The position numbers and the translations under genes were made by a program. Source: DASYQD01 sp036005845 (GTDB lineage Bacteria; Acidobacteriota; Thermoanaerobaculia; Multivoradales; JAIOJS01). From it: a stretch of 13,195 nt of DNA. Under the pieces are notes generated by a model. That model did no database searches. It saw nothing but the letters and a program-made list of their open reading frames with translations, and was not told the origin of the DNA. Shown here piece after piece: positions 1 to 5,412 of this stretch (the first letter of the stretch is position 1; every line of letters begins with the position of its first letter). The stretch is taken from contig DASYQD010000100.1 of NCBI GenBank assembly GCA_036005845.1, positions 1 through 13,195 of the forward strand, read 5' to 3'.

Positions 1-1
1 C

Positions 2-586
2 CGCAGCGGCCGCATCACCGGCGAGCAGTTCGCCTTCACCGACAAGCTGCGCGCCAACAGCCCGGACAAGCGGCTCGGCGAGCTGCTCATCGAGCACGGC
101 ATCCTCTCGCCGGCGAAGCTCTACGAGGGGATCCAGGAGCAGATCCGCTCGGTGGTGTGGAGCCTCTTCGCGTGGGAGGCGGGCGAGGTCGCCTTCTCGA
201 TCGGCGACTTCGAAGAGGCCGACATGGTGCGCATCTACCTGCCCATGCGGCAGGTGATCCTGCAGGGCGTCAAGCGCGCGCCCGATGCCAAGGCGCTGGT
301 GGCGCGCCTCGGCCGCAAGGAGACGCAGTTCGAGCCGATCTGGAAGACCGAGGACCTGATCGAGGTGGCGATGGAGGACTCGGAGCTCGAGCTGCTCCGC
401 CTCGTCGACGGCAAGCGCAGCCTCTACGACGTCTGCACCCGCGGGCCCTTCTCGCCGGCCGAGAACGCCCGCATCATCTACGCGTATCACGTGCTCCACC
501 TGATCCGCCGCCGTGTCGCCGAGCGGCCCGGCGTGGTGAAGCTGCGGCTGCGCAGCGAGCCCGCCGGCCAGGAACGGTCGAGCTAG
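2..586 (+). CDS. DUF4388 (PATAN-type) domain protein, C-terminal part
   Basis: The reading frame is open from the left edge, so the start lies outside the window; 194 residues are visible. The pattern 'DKRLGELLIEHGILSP', then a helix ending 'EQIRSVVWSLFAWEAGEVAF', then a 'YLPMRQVILQGVKR' helix, fits DUF4388/PATAN-like domains. These are helical domains found in regulatory proteins of Acidobacteria, Myxobacteria and Deltaproteobacteria, often fused to receiver domains. A second winged-helix-like stretch follows ('SELELLRLVDGKRSLYDVC', ending in 'YHVLHLIRRR'), typical of the C-terminal repeat of these proteins. No catalytic residues are seen, so a signalling or scaffold role is inferred. The stop is followed after 17 bases by the FmdB-type gene on the same strand, so the two may be co-transcribed. 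What lies N-terminal, such as a response-regulator domain, cannot be known from here. Confidence 0.75.
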   Translation, partial: RSGRITGEQFAFTDKLRANSPDKRLGELLIEHGILSPAKLYEGIQEQIRSVVWSLFAWEAGEVAFSIGDFEEADMVRIYLPMRQVILQGVKRAPDAKALVARLGRKETQFEPIWKTEDLIEVAMEDSELELLRLVDGKRSLYDVCTRGPFSPAENARIIYAYHVLHLIRRRVAERPGVVKLRLRSEPAGQERSS

Positions 587-603
587 AACGAAAGCAAACG
601 ACG

Positions 604-993
604 ATGGCGTTGTACGAATACCAGTGTCAGCAGTGCGGCCGCCGCAGCGAGGTGCTGCAGAAGATGGCCGATGCGCCGCTCACCACCTGCGAGGTCTGCG
701 GCGGCCCGCTCAAGCGGCTCATCTCTTCGCCCGCCGTGCAGTTCAAGGGCTCGGGCTGGTACGTCACCGACTACGCGCGCAAGGGCGGCGGCGGCGGCAG
801 CGCGGGCAAGGAAGGTGGCGGCGCCAAGGAAGGCGGCGACAAGCCGGCGGCCGCTGCGAGCGAGAGCAAAGGCGCGGGCGACTCGAAGCCGGCCGCGAGC
901 GGCAACAGCTCCAGCTCTTCATCGAGCAGCAGCTCGAGCTCTTCATCGAGCACCAGCTCGGGCTCCGGTTCGAGCTCGGGCGGCGGCGAGTAG
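604..993 (+). CDS. FmdB-family zinc-ribbon protein with Gly/Lys and poly-Ser tail
   Basis: The gene encodes 129 residues from the ATG at 604. The first 60 or so residues are a typical FmdB/CxxC_CxxC putative regulatory zinc ribbon: MALYEYQCQQCG, a second knuckle CEVCGG, then 'LKRLISSPAVQFKGSGWYVTDY'. The four cysteines should bind one zinc. Members of this family are often called regulatory proteins, but their biochemical role is poorly defined. The rest is low complexity: a Gly/Lys/Ala stretch, then a run of 15 serines, Thr-Ser-Ser and a Gly/Ser end. Acidic or Ser-rich tails are common in the family, but the size of this one is notable. No strong Shine-Dalgarno is seen. The start is fixed by the conserved N-terminus, and the 17-base gap suggests co-transcription with the preceding gene. 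Confidence 0.9.
   Translation: MALYEYQCQQCGRRSEVLQKMADAPLTTCEVCGGPLKRLISSPAVQFKGSGWYVTDYARKGGGGGSAGKEGGGAKEGGDKPAAAASESKGAGDSKPAASGNSSSSSSSSSSSSSSSTSSGSGSSSGGGE
913..960 (+). repeat. 24-bp tandem duplication inside the serine tract
   Basis: Two adjacent 24-base units (913-936 and 937-960) both begin AGCTCTTCATCGAGCA and end CAGCTCG, differing at one base (AGC versus ACC codon, Ser versus Thr). They encode most of the poly-serine run of the FmdB-type protein. The tail therefore grew by in-frame tandem duplication, probably through slippage or unequal recombination. Confidence 0.85.
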
Positions 994-994
994 C

Positions 995-1072
995 CGAGAT
1001 CGCGATCGCTTCGCTGCGCTCGCGACGACGGTCGCACGTCATTGCGAGGAGCGTAGCGACGAAGCAATCTCG
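995..1072. repeat. Palindromic 'CATTGCGAGGAGCG' repeat pair between convergent genes
   Basis: The right arm, 1037-1072, reads CGTCATTGCGAGGAGCGTAG and continues CGACGAAGCAATCTCG. It is an internally palindromic element of a type that recurs in many unrelated bacterial genomes and often yields spurious peptides containing 'CEERSDEAI', which one frame does here. The left arm, 995-1030, resembles a diverged inverted copy: CGAGATCG, GCTTCG, CGCTCGCGACGACG. Together they form a large dyad occupying nearly all of the gap between the FmdB-type gene (ends 993) and the oppositely oriented YhaM-like gene (ends 1104). The transcript would fold strongly on either strand, so it may act as a bidirectional terminator or 3'-end protector. 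The family identity is recalled from its consensus and was not searched. Confidence 0.7.
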
Positions 1073-1103
1073 ATGCTGCGCGTCGACGGGGCTGCGACGC
1101 GCC

Positions 1104-2150
1104 TCAATCTTCCGGCAGCAGCCCGGGCAGCGCCGGCTGCACCGGCAGTCGCTCCTCGACCAGCTCGGCCTCCGGCGGCAATGGTGCCGGCGGCGGCGGC
1201 TCGCCGAGGAAGAGATGCCTCCCCATCGGCCGCAGGTACTGGAAGCCCGACGCCGTCTCCTTCGCCCGCCGCACCTGCTCGAGCTTGGAGTCGAGGTCGT
1301 CGACGAAGTGGAGCACCATCGCTTCGGCCGTCATCGGCTCGACCGGCGAGCCGTACTCGCGAGTGCCCTGGTGCGACAGCACGAGGTGCTCGAGGAGGAG
1401 CTGCAGGTCGGCGGGGAAGTCGGGGATGGCGGCGCAGCGCTCGCGCAGCAGGTCGCGGCCGATGACGATGTGGCCGATGAAGCGCCCCTCGCGCGTGTAG
1501 TCGTTGCCGGGCATGGTGCCCAGCTCGCGGATCTTGCCGAGGTCGTGGAAGAGCACGCCGACGAGCAGCAGGTCGCGGTCGAGGTCGCGGTAGTGCTCGC
1601 AGACCTTGGTGACCAGCTCGAGCATCGACACCTCGTGCTCGAGCAGCCCTCCGCGGCAGGCGTGGTGGATCGACTTCGCCGCCGGGTGCTCGCGCAGCGC
1701 GCTGCCGTGGACGGCCAGCGTCTCTTCCACCAGCCGGCGCAGCGGCGGCCGCTCGACGCGGTCGAGGCTCGACAGCAGCCGCGCCCACAGCACGTCGAGG
1801 TCCTCGCGCGTCGTCGGCACCAGCAGCGCCTCGTCGAAGCCGTAGCGGCGGTCGTCGTCGGTGGCGGCGCGGCAGCGGCGGACGACGAGCTGCAGCTCGT
1901 CGCGGTGGCGTTGCACCATCCCCTCGACGGCGACGTACGAAGGCGCCTCGAAGCGGCCCAGCATGGCCTGGCTGTCGGCCCACACCTTGGCGACGATCGC
2001 GGCGCTGGCGTCCTGCAGCTCGAGATGGAGGTAGGCGTTGCCCTTGCGATCCTGCCGCTGCTCCTTCTTGGCGAGGAAGGCGAAGCCCTGCACGAAGTCG
2101 CCCTCGCGCCAGGTGCAGATCGGCTGGTTGCGGACGGGGCCTGCCGCCAT
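1104..2150 (-). CDS. YhaM-like 3'-5' exoribonuclease (OB fold + HD domain)
   Basis: The gene encodes 348 residues from the ATG at 2150. Residues about 15-95 form an OB-type nucleic-acid-binding domain ('FVQGFAFLAKKEQR', 'KGNAYLHLELQDAS', 'VAVEGMVQRHRDELQLVV'). Residues about 155-300 form an HD phosphohydrolase domain: H163, H172 (LLEHEV), the HD pair H202-D203 in 'VLFHDLGKIREL', H260 in 'VLSHQGTREYGSP' and the D284/D285 motif. This order and length match YhaM-type Mn-dependent 3'-5' exoribonucleases, which trim RNA and sometimes DNA ends. The last 40 residues are a proline-rich tail. An in-frame start 117 bases upstream was rejected because conserved sequence begins only near residue 10. A -10-like TATACT sits 6 bases before this ATG, suggesting leaderless translation. 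The gene is divergent from the one at 2314. Confidence 0.88.
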   Translation of the reverse strand: MAAGPVRNQPICTWREGDFVQGFAFLAKKEQRQDRKGNAYLHLELQDASAAIVAKVWADSQAMLGRFEAPSYVAVEGMVQRHRDELQLVVRRCRAATDDDRRYGFDEALLVPTTREDLDVLWARLLSSLDRVERPPLRRLVEETLAVHGSALREHPAAKSIHHACRGGLLEHEVSMLELVTKVCEHYRDLDRDLLLVGVLFHDLGKIRELGTMPGNDYTREGRFIGHIVIGRDLLRERCAAIPDFPADLQLLLEHLVLSHQGTREYGSPVEPMTAEAMVLHFVDDLDSKLEQVRRAKETASGFQYLRPMGRHLFLGEPPPPAPLPPEAELVEERLPVQPALPGLLPED

Positions 2151-2156
2151 CGCCGG

Positions 2157-2185
2157 AGTATAGCCGCCGCTGGACAAGCGGCTAA
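2157..2185 (-). promoter_or_regulatory. Putative leaderless promoter of the YhaM-like gene
   Basis: Read on the minus strand, TATACT (2162-2157, five of six matches to TATAAT) lies 17 bases after TTAGCC (2185-2180, a weak -35). Only 6 bases separate the -10 box from the ATG at 2150, so the predicted first transcribed base would be at or next to the start codon. No Shine-Dalgarno is present, as expected for a leaderless mRNA. The box overlaps the plus-strand promoter at 2171-2199. Confidence 0.5.
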
Positions 2186-2199
2186 GTCTCTGATAAGAT
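2171..2199 (+). promoter_or_regulatory. Putative sigma-70-type promoter for the gene at 2314
   Basis: TGGACA (2171-2176, five of six matches to TTGACA) is separated by exactly 17 bases from TAAGAT (2194-2199, four of six matches to TATAAT). Transcription would start near 2206, giving a leader of about 108 nt. The element overlaps the opposing promoter of the YhaM-like gene, so the two are likely to interfere with each other. Confidence 0.6.
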
Positions 2200-2206
2200 T
2201 TCGCTT

Positions 2207-2249
2207 GCACGACACTGGGCCCCAAGTTCTGGACGTGCCAGCGTCGTGC
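2207..2249 (+). promoter_or_regulatory. Leader stem-loop at the predicted transcript start
   Basis: GCACGACACTGG (2207-2218) pairs with CCAGCGTCGTGC (2238-2249), 12 bases with a single mismatch, around a 19-base loop. It begins within a base or two of the predicted transcription start of the gene at 2314. A 5'-terminal hairpin of this kind could stabilise the mRNA against decay or act as a binding site. As DNA, the same dyad could be an operator. Confidence 0.5.
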
Positions 2250-2313
2250 CCCGCAGACGGCACCCACCCCTCACCACCACCCCGGTCCCGACCGGATGTT
2301 TCTGGAGAACCTG

Positions 2314-2865
2314 ATGACCAGCGGCCGCCAGCTGATGAATCGGCTCTACTACTTCACCATCGAGGACGAGAGCATCCTCGCCGAAGCCTTTGCCAAGTTC
2401 GAGCGCGACTTCTACGCCATCGCCTACAAGGTCAACGGCACCGAGGACGTCTTCGTCACCACCCAGGAGACGAAGGAGGCGATGGACCGCCACGACGTCC
2501 CCTACACGCTGCTCGCCGAAGAGGAGAGCGCGCGCATCGGCGTCATGCACACCGCGCGCTCGCGCGAGGAGCTGCTCGACTACGACGACTCGTTGAAGGC
2601 GCTCGCCCTCGCCTACCGCGCCGTCGCCCTCGCGTGCGTGGGCAGAAACGGCGACAAGGACCTCGGCTTCGACTTGACCAGCAGCCCGAAGAAGTACACC
2701 TACTTCACGGCGCCCGCCGGCCACACCTACATCTGGCGGCTCTTCGAGACGCGCGACGAGGCGCTCGAGTTCGTCGGCAAGCTCACCGTCAACGAGCGCG
2801 AGGCGATGGAGTGGGCGGAGGCGATCCCGCTGGAGACGGCGGCCGAGCTCAAGGCTTTCGGTTAG
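2314..2865 (+). CDS. Hypothetical protein, 183 residues, no family recognised
   Basis: The ATG at 2314 is chosen because GGAG lies at 2304-2307, six bases upstream. The upstream in-frame ATG (2296) and the downstream one (2335, 'MNRLYYFTIEDES') have poorer spacing. The protein is soluble-looking, acidic and rich in Glu, Asp and Tyr, with no signal peptide, membrane segment or cysteine cluster. Repeating blocks such as 'YYFTIEDES', 'DVFVTTQETKEAMDRHDVPYTLL' and 'TYFTAPAGHTYIWRLFETRDEALEFVGKL' suggest mixed alpha/beta domains that may be internally duplicated ('YYFTIEDESILAEAF' against 'TYIWRLFETRDEALEF'). I do not recognise the family. Codon use is as GC-rich as the neighbours, so the gene looks native and expressed. 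It is preceded by a good promoter and a leader hairpin, and stands alone between a divergent exoribonuclease gene and a convergent NYN gene. Confidence 0.85.
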   Translation: MTSGRQLMNRLYYFTIEDESILAEAFAKFERDFYAIAYKVNGTEDVFVTTQETKEAMDRHDVPYTLLAEEESARIGVMHTARSREELLDYDDSLKALALAYRAVALACVGRNGDKDLGFDLTSSPKKYTYFTAPAGHTYIWRLFETRDEALEFVGKLTVNEREAMEWAEAIPLETAAELKAFG

Positions 2866-2894
2866 GTATCTCGCCGGCTTTGAGCAAACCGCTC

Positions 2895-2925
2895 CTGCCG
2901 AATTATGGCAGCGGCGAATCGCCGC
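2895..2925. terminator. Possible bidirectional terminator between convergent genes
   Basis: Two small hairpins sit in the 68-base gap between the gene ending at 2865 (plus) and the NYN gene ending at 2934 (minus): CTGCC/GGCAG (2895-2911) and GCGGCG-AAT-CGCCGC (2911-2925). There is no clear U tract on either side, so intrinsic termination is only suggested. Confidence 0.35.
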
Positions 2926-2933
2926 GCAGTAGG

Positions 2934-3590
2934 TTAGCGCCGAATCTGCGCGGCGTCCTTGCCAACGTCGAACGAAGCCCAGCATGCGGCAGCCAAGTGC
3001 CGTCCCTTGGGGGGAAACCCAGCATGGACGACCTTCCTGCCCTTCAAGTTCAGGAACTGCACCGCCGGAACTAAATCGGCGTCCTGGGTAGCTAAGACCG
3101 CGATGTCATAAGCCTGTTCCCATGCGAGGCGGATCATGTCCGTTGCGATCATTGTGTCGACGCCCTTTTCGACTGTCGCCTTGATGGGCAGCGTGCAGTG
3201 GGGGCAATCGACAATCGGGCGGTGGCAGGCGGGACACTTGGGGGCAGCCTTTGCTCTGCGCTCGAGGCAGTTGACCGTCACACCAGGCTGGGCATTGAGC
3301 CAAGTGGTCGCCCAACGGTGGTAGTTCTGGTCTGTGCTGGGGTGGTAGGACGTGTAGATGATGCAGCCGTCGTAAGAGTGGGAAGGTACACCGACCAGAG
3401 CTGCGGCCTTCTGTGAGAGCCAAGCTCCAAGTGTCTTCCAGTTAACGCCGAACTTAGGGTCGCCCGTTACCTCGTTGAGGCTGAGCTGAAAGTTCCAGTA
3501 GTCGACGAAGACACGGACGCGCGCAAGACCGTTGATCGCTGTCGCAGGTGTCGGTGGGGGAGCCGGGCTAGCTGGCGGAAGCGAAGCCAT
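2934..3590 (-). CDS. NYN-domain (PIN-like) nuclease with embedded zinc ribbon
   Basis: The gene encodes 218 residues from the ATG at 3590, fixed by a perfect GGAGG five bases upstream; an upstream in-frame ATG lacks this. After a Pro/Ala-rich N-terminus, the NYN fold is marked by 'VRVFVDYWNF' (D30, N33), 'EKGVDTMIATDMIRLA' (D145, D151) and 'VLATQDADLVPAV' (D170, D172). This is the acidic cluster of the NYN/LabA-type PIN-like RNases. A zinc ribbon C119-x2-C122 to C129-x2-C132 is inserted between the first half and the second acidic motif. NYN enzymes cleave RNA with a divalent metal, and some act in RNA turnover or phage defence; the target here is unknown. Base composition is markedly lower in GC than in the flanking genes, suggesting horizontal acquisition. 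The gene is alone on its strand, behind its own strong promoter and a structured leader. Confidence 0.88.
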   Translation of the reverse strand: MASLPPASPAPPPTPATAINGLARVRVFVDYWNFQLSLNEVTGDPKFGVNWKTLGAWLSQKAAALVGVPSHSYDGCIIYTSYHPSTDQNYHRWATTWLNAQPGVTVNCLERRAKAAPKCPACHRPIVDCPHCTLPIKATVEKGVDTMIATDMIRLAWEQAYDIAVLATQDADLVPAVQFLNLKGRKVVHAGFPPKGRHLAAACWASFDVGKDAAQIRR

Positions 3591-3608
3591 TTCTTCCTCC
3601 AAAACATT

Positions 3609-3632
3609 CAGGGGGCGCTCGCGCGCCCCCTG
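3609..3632 (-). promoter_or_regulatory. Strong GNRA-capped hairpin in the NYN leader
   Basis: On the transcript, CAGGGGGCGC and GCGCCCCCTG form a perfect 10-bp stem closed by the tetraloop GCGA, which fits the stable GNRA class. It ends 18 bases before the start codon and is followed by AATGTTTT and then the Shine-Dalgarno. It could hinder ribosome entry, act as an attenuator, or stabilise the mRNA. Confidence 0.6.
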
Positions 3633-3644
3633 GGGACTACATAA

Positions 3645-3693
3645 CCGACGCCCATACTCTTCCCTGGGGTAGTACCCCATAGGTAGGCGTCGG
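3645..3693 (-). promoter_or_regulatory. Nested inverted repeats in the NYN leader (long hairpin)
   Basis: CCGACGCC and GGCGTCGG (3645-3652 and 3686-3693) form an outer perfect 8-bp stem. It can be extended on the transcript by UAC/GUA across a two-base bulge. Inside lies TGGGGT-AGT-ACCCCA (3665-3679), a second 6-bp stem with a three-base loop. The 5' arm of the inner stem could instead pair with AGTCCCCA just downstream (transcript order), which would also open the base of the GNRA hairpin. Two mutually exclusive folds are therefore possible. Confidence 0.55.
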
Positions 3694-3701
3694 TGGGCTT
3701 C

Positions 3702-3803
3702 AATAGGCGCACATTATGGTGCGTAACAGACACCTGTCAAGTGGTGCTGTCACATGCGCCAATTCGCGCCTGTCGGTTTAACGCGCATCGTATTGTGCCT
3801 ATT
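3702..3803. repeat. Imperfect inverted repeat around the NYN promoter region
   Basis: AATAGGCGCACATTATGG (from 3702) reappears inverted as a diverged copy whose reverse complement reads AATAGGCACAATACGATGCG (from 3803 downwards). The first seven bases are identical and the rest match with small gaps. The left arm holds the -10 box of the NYN promoter. The right arm offers a weak TATTGT (3791-3796) facing xseA. It could be a duplicated promoter/operator or a degraded mobile-element end; no transposase is nearby. Confidence 0.4.
3713..3740 (-). promoter_or_regulatory. Strong sigma-70-type promoter of the NYN gene
   Basis: On the minus strand, a perfect TTGACA (3740-3735) is followed after 16 bases by CATAAT (3718-3713, five of six matches). 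Transcription would start near 3706, leaving a leader of about 115 nt. The -35 box sits at the centre of a dyad, ACAGACACC (3726-3734) and GGTGCTGT (3743-3750), matching at eight positions with one bulged base. That dyad is a plausible operator. Confidence 0.65.
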
Positions 3804-4017
3804 CCCGTTTCTTGCCGCAGGTAGATGGCTCTAGCCATTTGTTACGCCCGTTGCCGCTAGTCTCGCTCGCTGGATGATGACGCTCGGGCATAGGGAGCAG
3901 CACGACAGACCAACGAATGGAGCAGGAAAGAAGCCTAGGCCGAGCCCCAAGCCCGCGGACGCACGTTGCTGCGGTAGATGGTTCCCGATGTTTGGGAAGC
4001 CCCACTAAGCTTCGCCG
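3804..4017. other. Non-coding region upstream of xseA, lower GC
   Basis: Together with 3591-3803 this is the longest gene-free stretch in the window. I see no convincing open frame, tRNA or transposase remnant. It holds a small palindrome ATGGCT-CT-AGCCAT (3825-3838) and two similar short segments (3811-3829 and 3964-3981, sharing GGTAGATGG). Just before xseA there is a GAAGC/GCTTC dyad. The xseA promoter should lie here or in the dyad region to the left, but no clear consensus is visible. Confidence 0.5.
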
Positions 4018-5412
4018 ATGAAGCAGCTTCCTCTCCACCTCCTCACCTACACGGTCTCGCAGCTCGGCGAGGAGGTCCGCGCCTTCCTCGGCGAGGCGTT
4101 CCCCGGCGTCTGGGTGGCGGGCGAGGTGCAGCGCCTCATGCCCAGCCGCAACGGCCACCTCTTCTTCGAGCTGGTGGAGAAGGGCGACGCCGACCAGATC
4201 GTCGGCAAACTCGAAGCGGTGATCTGGCGCACCGACCTGCAGCGGCTGCAGCGCGAGCTCAAGAAGAGCGGCCAGTCGCTGGTCGAAGGGATGGCGGTGC
4301 GCTGCCTGTGCGCCGTCGACTTCTACCCGCCGGGCGGGCGGCTGCAGGTGACGGTGCGCGAGGTGGACCCGCTGTTCACGCTCGGCCTGCTGGCGCGGCG
4401 GCGGCAGGAGACGCTGGCGGCGCTCGCCGAGGCCGGGCTGCTCGAGAAGAACCGTGCGCTGCTGCTGCCTCCGGTGCCGCTGCGCGTCGGGCTCGTCACC
4501 TCGCACGGCAGCGCCGCCTTCCACGACTTCTTCACCCGGCTGCGCGAGAGCGGCTACCGCTTCGACGTGGTGCTCGTGCACGCCTCGATGCAGGGGCCGC
4601 CGGCGGAACGCGAGGTCACCTCGGCGCTGCGCTCGCTCGCGGCACTGCACGTCGACTGCGCCGTGCTGGTGCGCGGCGGCGGCGCCAAGAGCGACCTCGC
4701 GGCCTTCGACAGCCGCCGCATCGCCGAGGCGATCGCGCACTCGCCGGTGCCGGTGCTCACCGGCCTCGGCCACGAGATCGACCGCGCGGTGGCCGACGTC
4801 GTGGCGCACACGGCGTTCAAGACGCCGACGATGGTGGCCGAGTTCCTGGTGCGGCGCGTCGAGGAGGCGGACCGCGCGCTGGGAGTCGCGGCGCGCCGGC
4901 TCGCCGAAGCGGCGCTCGAACGGCTGGCAGCGGAGCGCGAGGCGGTGGGTGCCTGCCGCGAGCGGCTGCTCGAGGCGGCGGGCACGGTGGCCGAGCAGCA
5001 AGCGCACCTCGTGGACGCGGCGCGGATGCTTGCCGTGCTCGCCGGCCACAACCTGGCCCGCAGCCGTGACCGTGCCGAGCGCGGCGCCGGCCGCTTGCTC
5101 GCCGCCGCTCCGCGCGCGCTGCGCCGCCGGCAGCGCGACCGCCGCGCCCTCGGCGAACGGCTCACTCGCGCCGCGCGCAGTCGCTTGCGCCAGCTAGACG
5201 AGCGCTGCGCCGGCCTCGCCCGCGTCGCCGCGCAGCTGGCGCCCGAACGCGTGCTCCAGCGCGGCTTCAGCCTCACCCGCAACGAAGCCGGCGAGCTGTT
5301 GCGCCGGCCGCAGCAAGTGCGAGCCGATGACCTCATCGTCACCCGCCTCGCGGGTGGTACCCTCAGCAGCCGGGTCGAGCCGGTGACGGCCGACGATCCG
5401 GCGATCACATGA
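4018..5412 (+). CDS. xseA: Exodeoxyribonuclease VII large subunit
   Basis: The gene encodes 464 residues, the usual length for XseA. It is the catalytic subunit of exonuclease VII, which degrades single-stranded DNA from both ends in repair and recombination. The N-terminal OB domain (about 8-115) has 'VWVAGEVQRLMPSRNGHLFFEL'. The catalytic domain carries the family motifs 'VGLVTSHGSAAFHDFF' (157-172), 'VLVRGGGAKSDLAAFDS' (216-232) and 'PVLTGLGHEIDRAVADVVAHTAFKTPT' (245-271). A long Arg/Ala/Glu-rich coiled-coil stretch follows (about 280-410), then the conserved end 'PERVLQRGFSLT' with 'RLAGGTLSS'. The ATG at 4018 begins directly at the conserved 'LPLHLLTYTVSQL', so the start is good even though no clear Shine-Dalgarno is seen. 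It overlaps xseB by four bases (ATGA), indicating translational coupling. Confidence 0.96.
   Translation: MKQLPLHLLTYTVSQLGEEVRAFLGEAFPGVWVAGEVQRLMPSRNGHLFFELVEKGDADQIVGKLEAVIWRTDLQRLQRELKKSGQSLVEGMAVRCLCAVDFYPPGGRLQVTVREVDPLFTLGLLARRRQETLAALAEAGLLEKNRALLLPPVPLRVGLVTSHGSAAFHDFFTRLRESGYRFDVVLVHASMQGPPAEREVTSALRSLAALHVDCAVLVRGGGAKSDLAAFDSRRIAEAIAHSPVPVLTGLGHEIDRAVADVVAHTAFKTPTMVAEFLVRRVEEADRALGVAARRLAEAALERLAAEREAVGACRERLLEAAGTVAEQQAHLVDAARMLAVLAGHNLARSRDRAERGAGRLLAAAPRALRRRQRDRRALGERLTRAARSRLRQLDERCAGLARVAAQLAPERVLQRGFSLTRNEAGELLRRPQQVRADDLIVTRLAGGTLSSRVEPVTADDPAIT

Noticed and set aside
624..3074. Very long plus-strand open frame across the YhaM-like gene
   Set aside because: It is the antisense shadow of the minus-strand OB-HD gene plus other genes in GC-rich DNA; the translation is Arg/His/Gln-rich low complexity with no domain.
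3811..3983. Two similar segments sharing GGTAGATGG as possible attachment-site direct repeats
   Set aside because: The similarity is short and imperfect, there is no integrase and no tRNA gene, and the spacing encloses no cargo.
3840..4010. Possible tRNA or small RNA before xseA
   Set aside because: No cloverleaf, anticodon arm or T-loop consensus could be found on either strand.
3799..5049. Long minus-strand frame opposite xseA that extends into the low-GC region
   Set aside because: Over xseA it is a clear shadow (His/Arg/Gln-rich). Its tail at 3799-4010 has no ribosome site or recognisable family.
3978..5069. 363-codon plus-strand frame overlapping xseA
   Set aside because: It is out of frame with XseA, which carries all the family motifs; the translation is Arg/Gly/Ala-rich noise.
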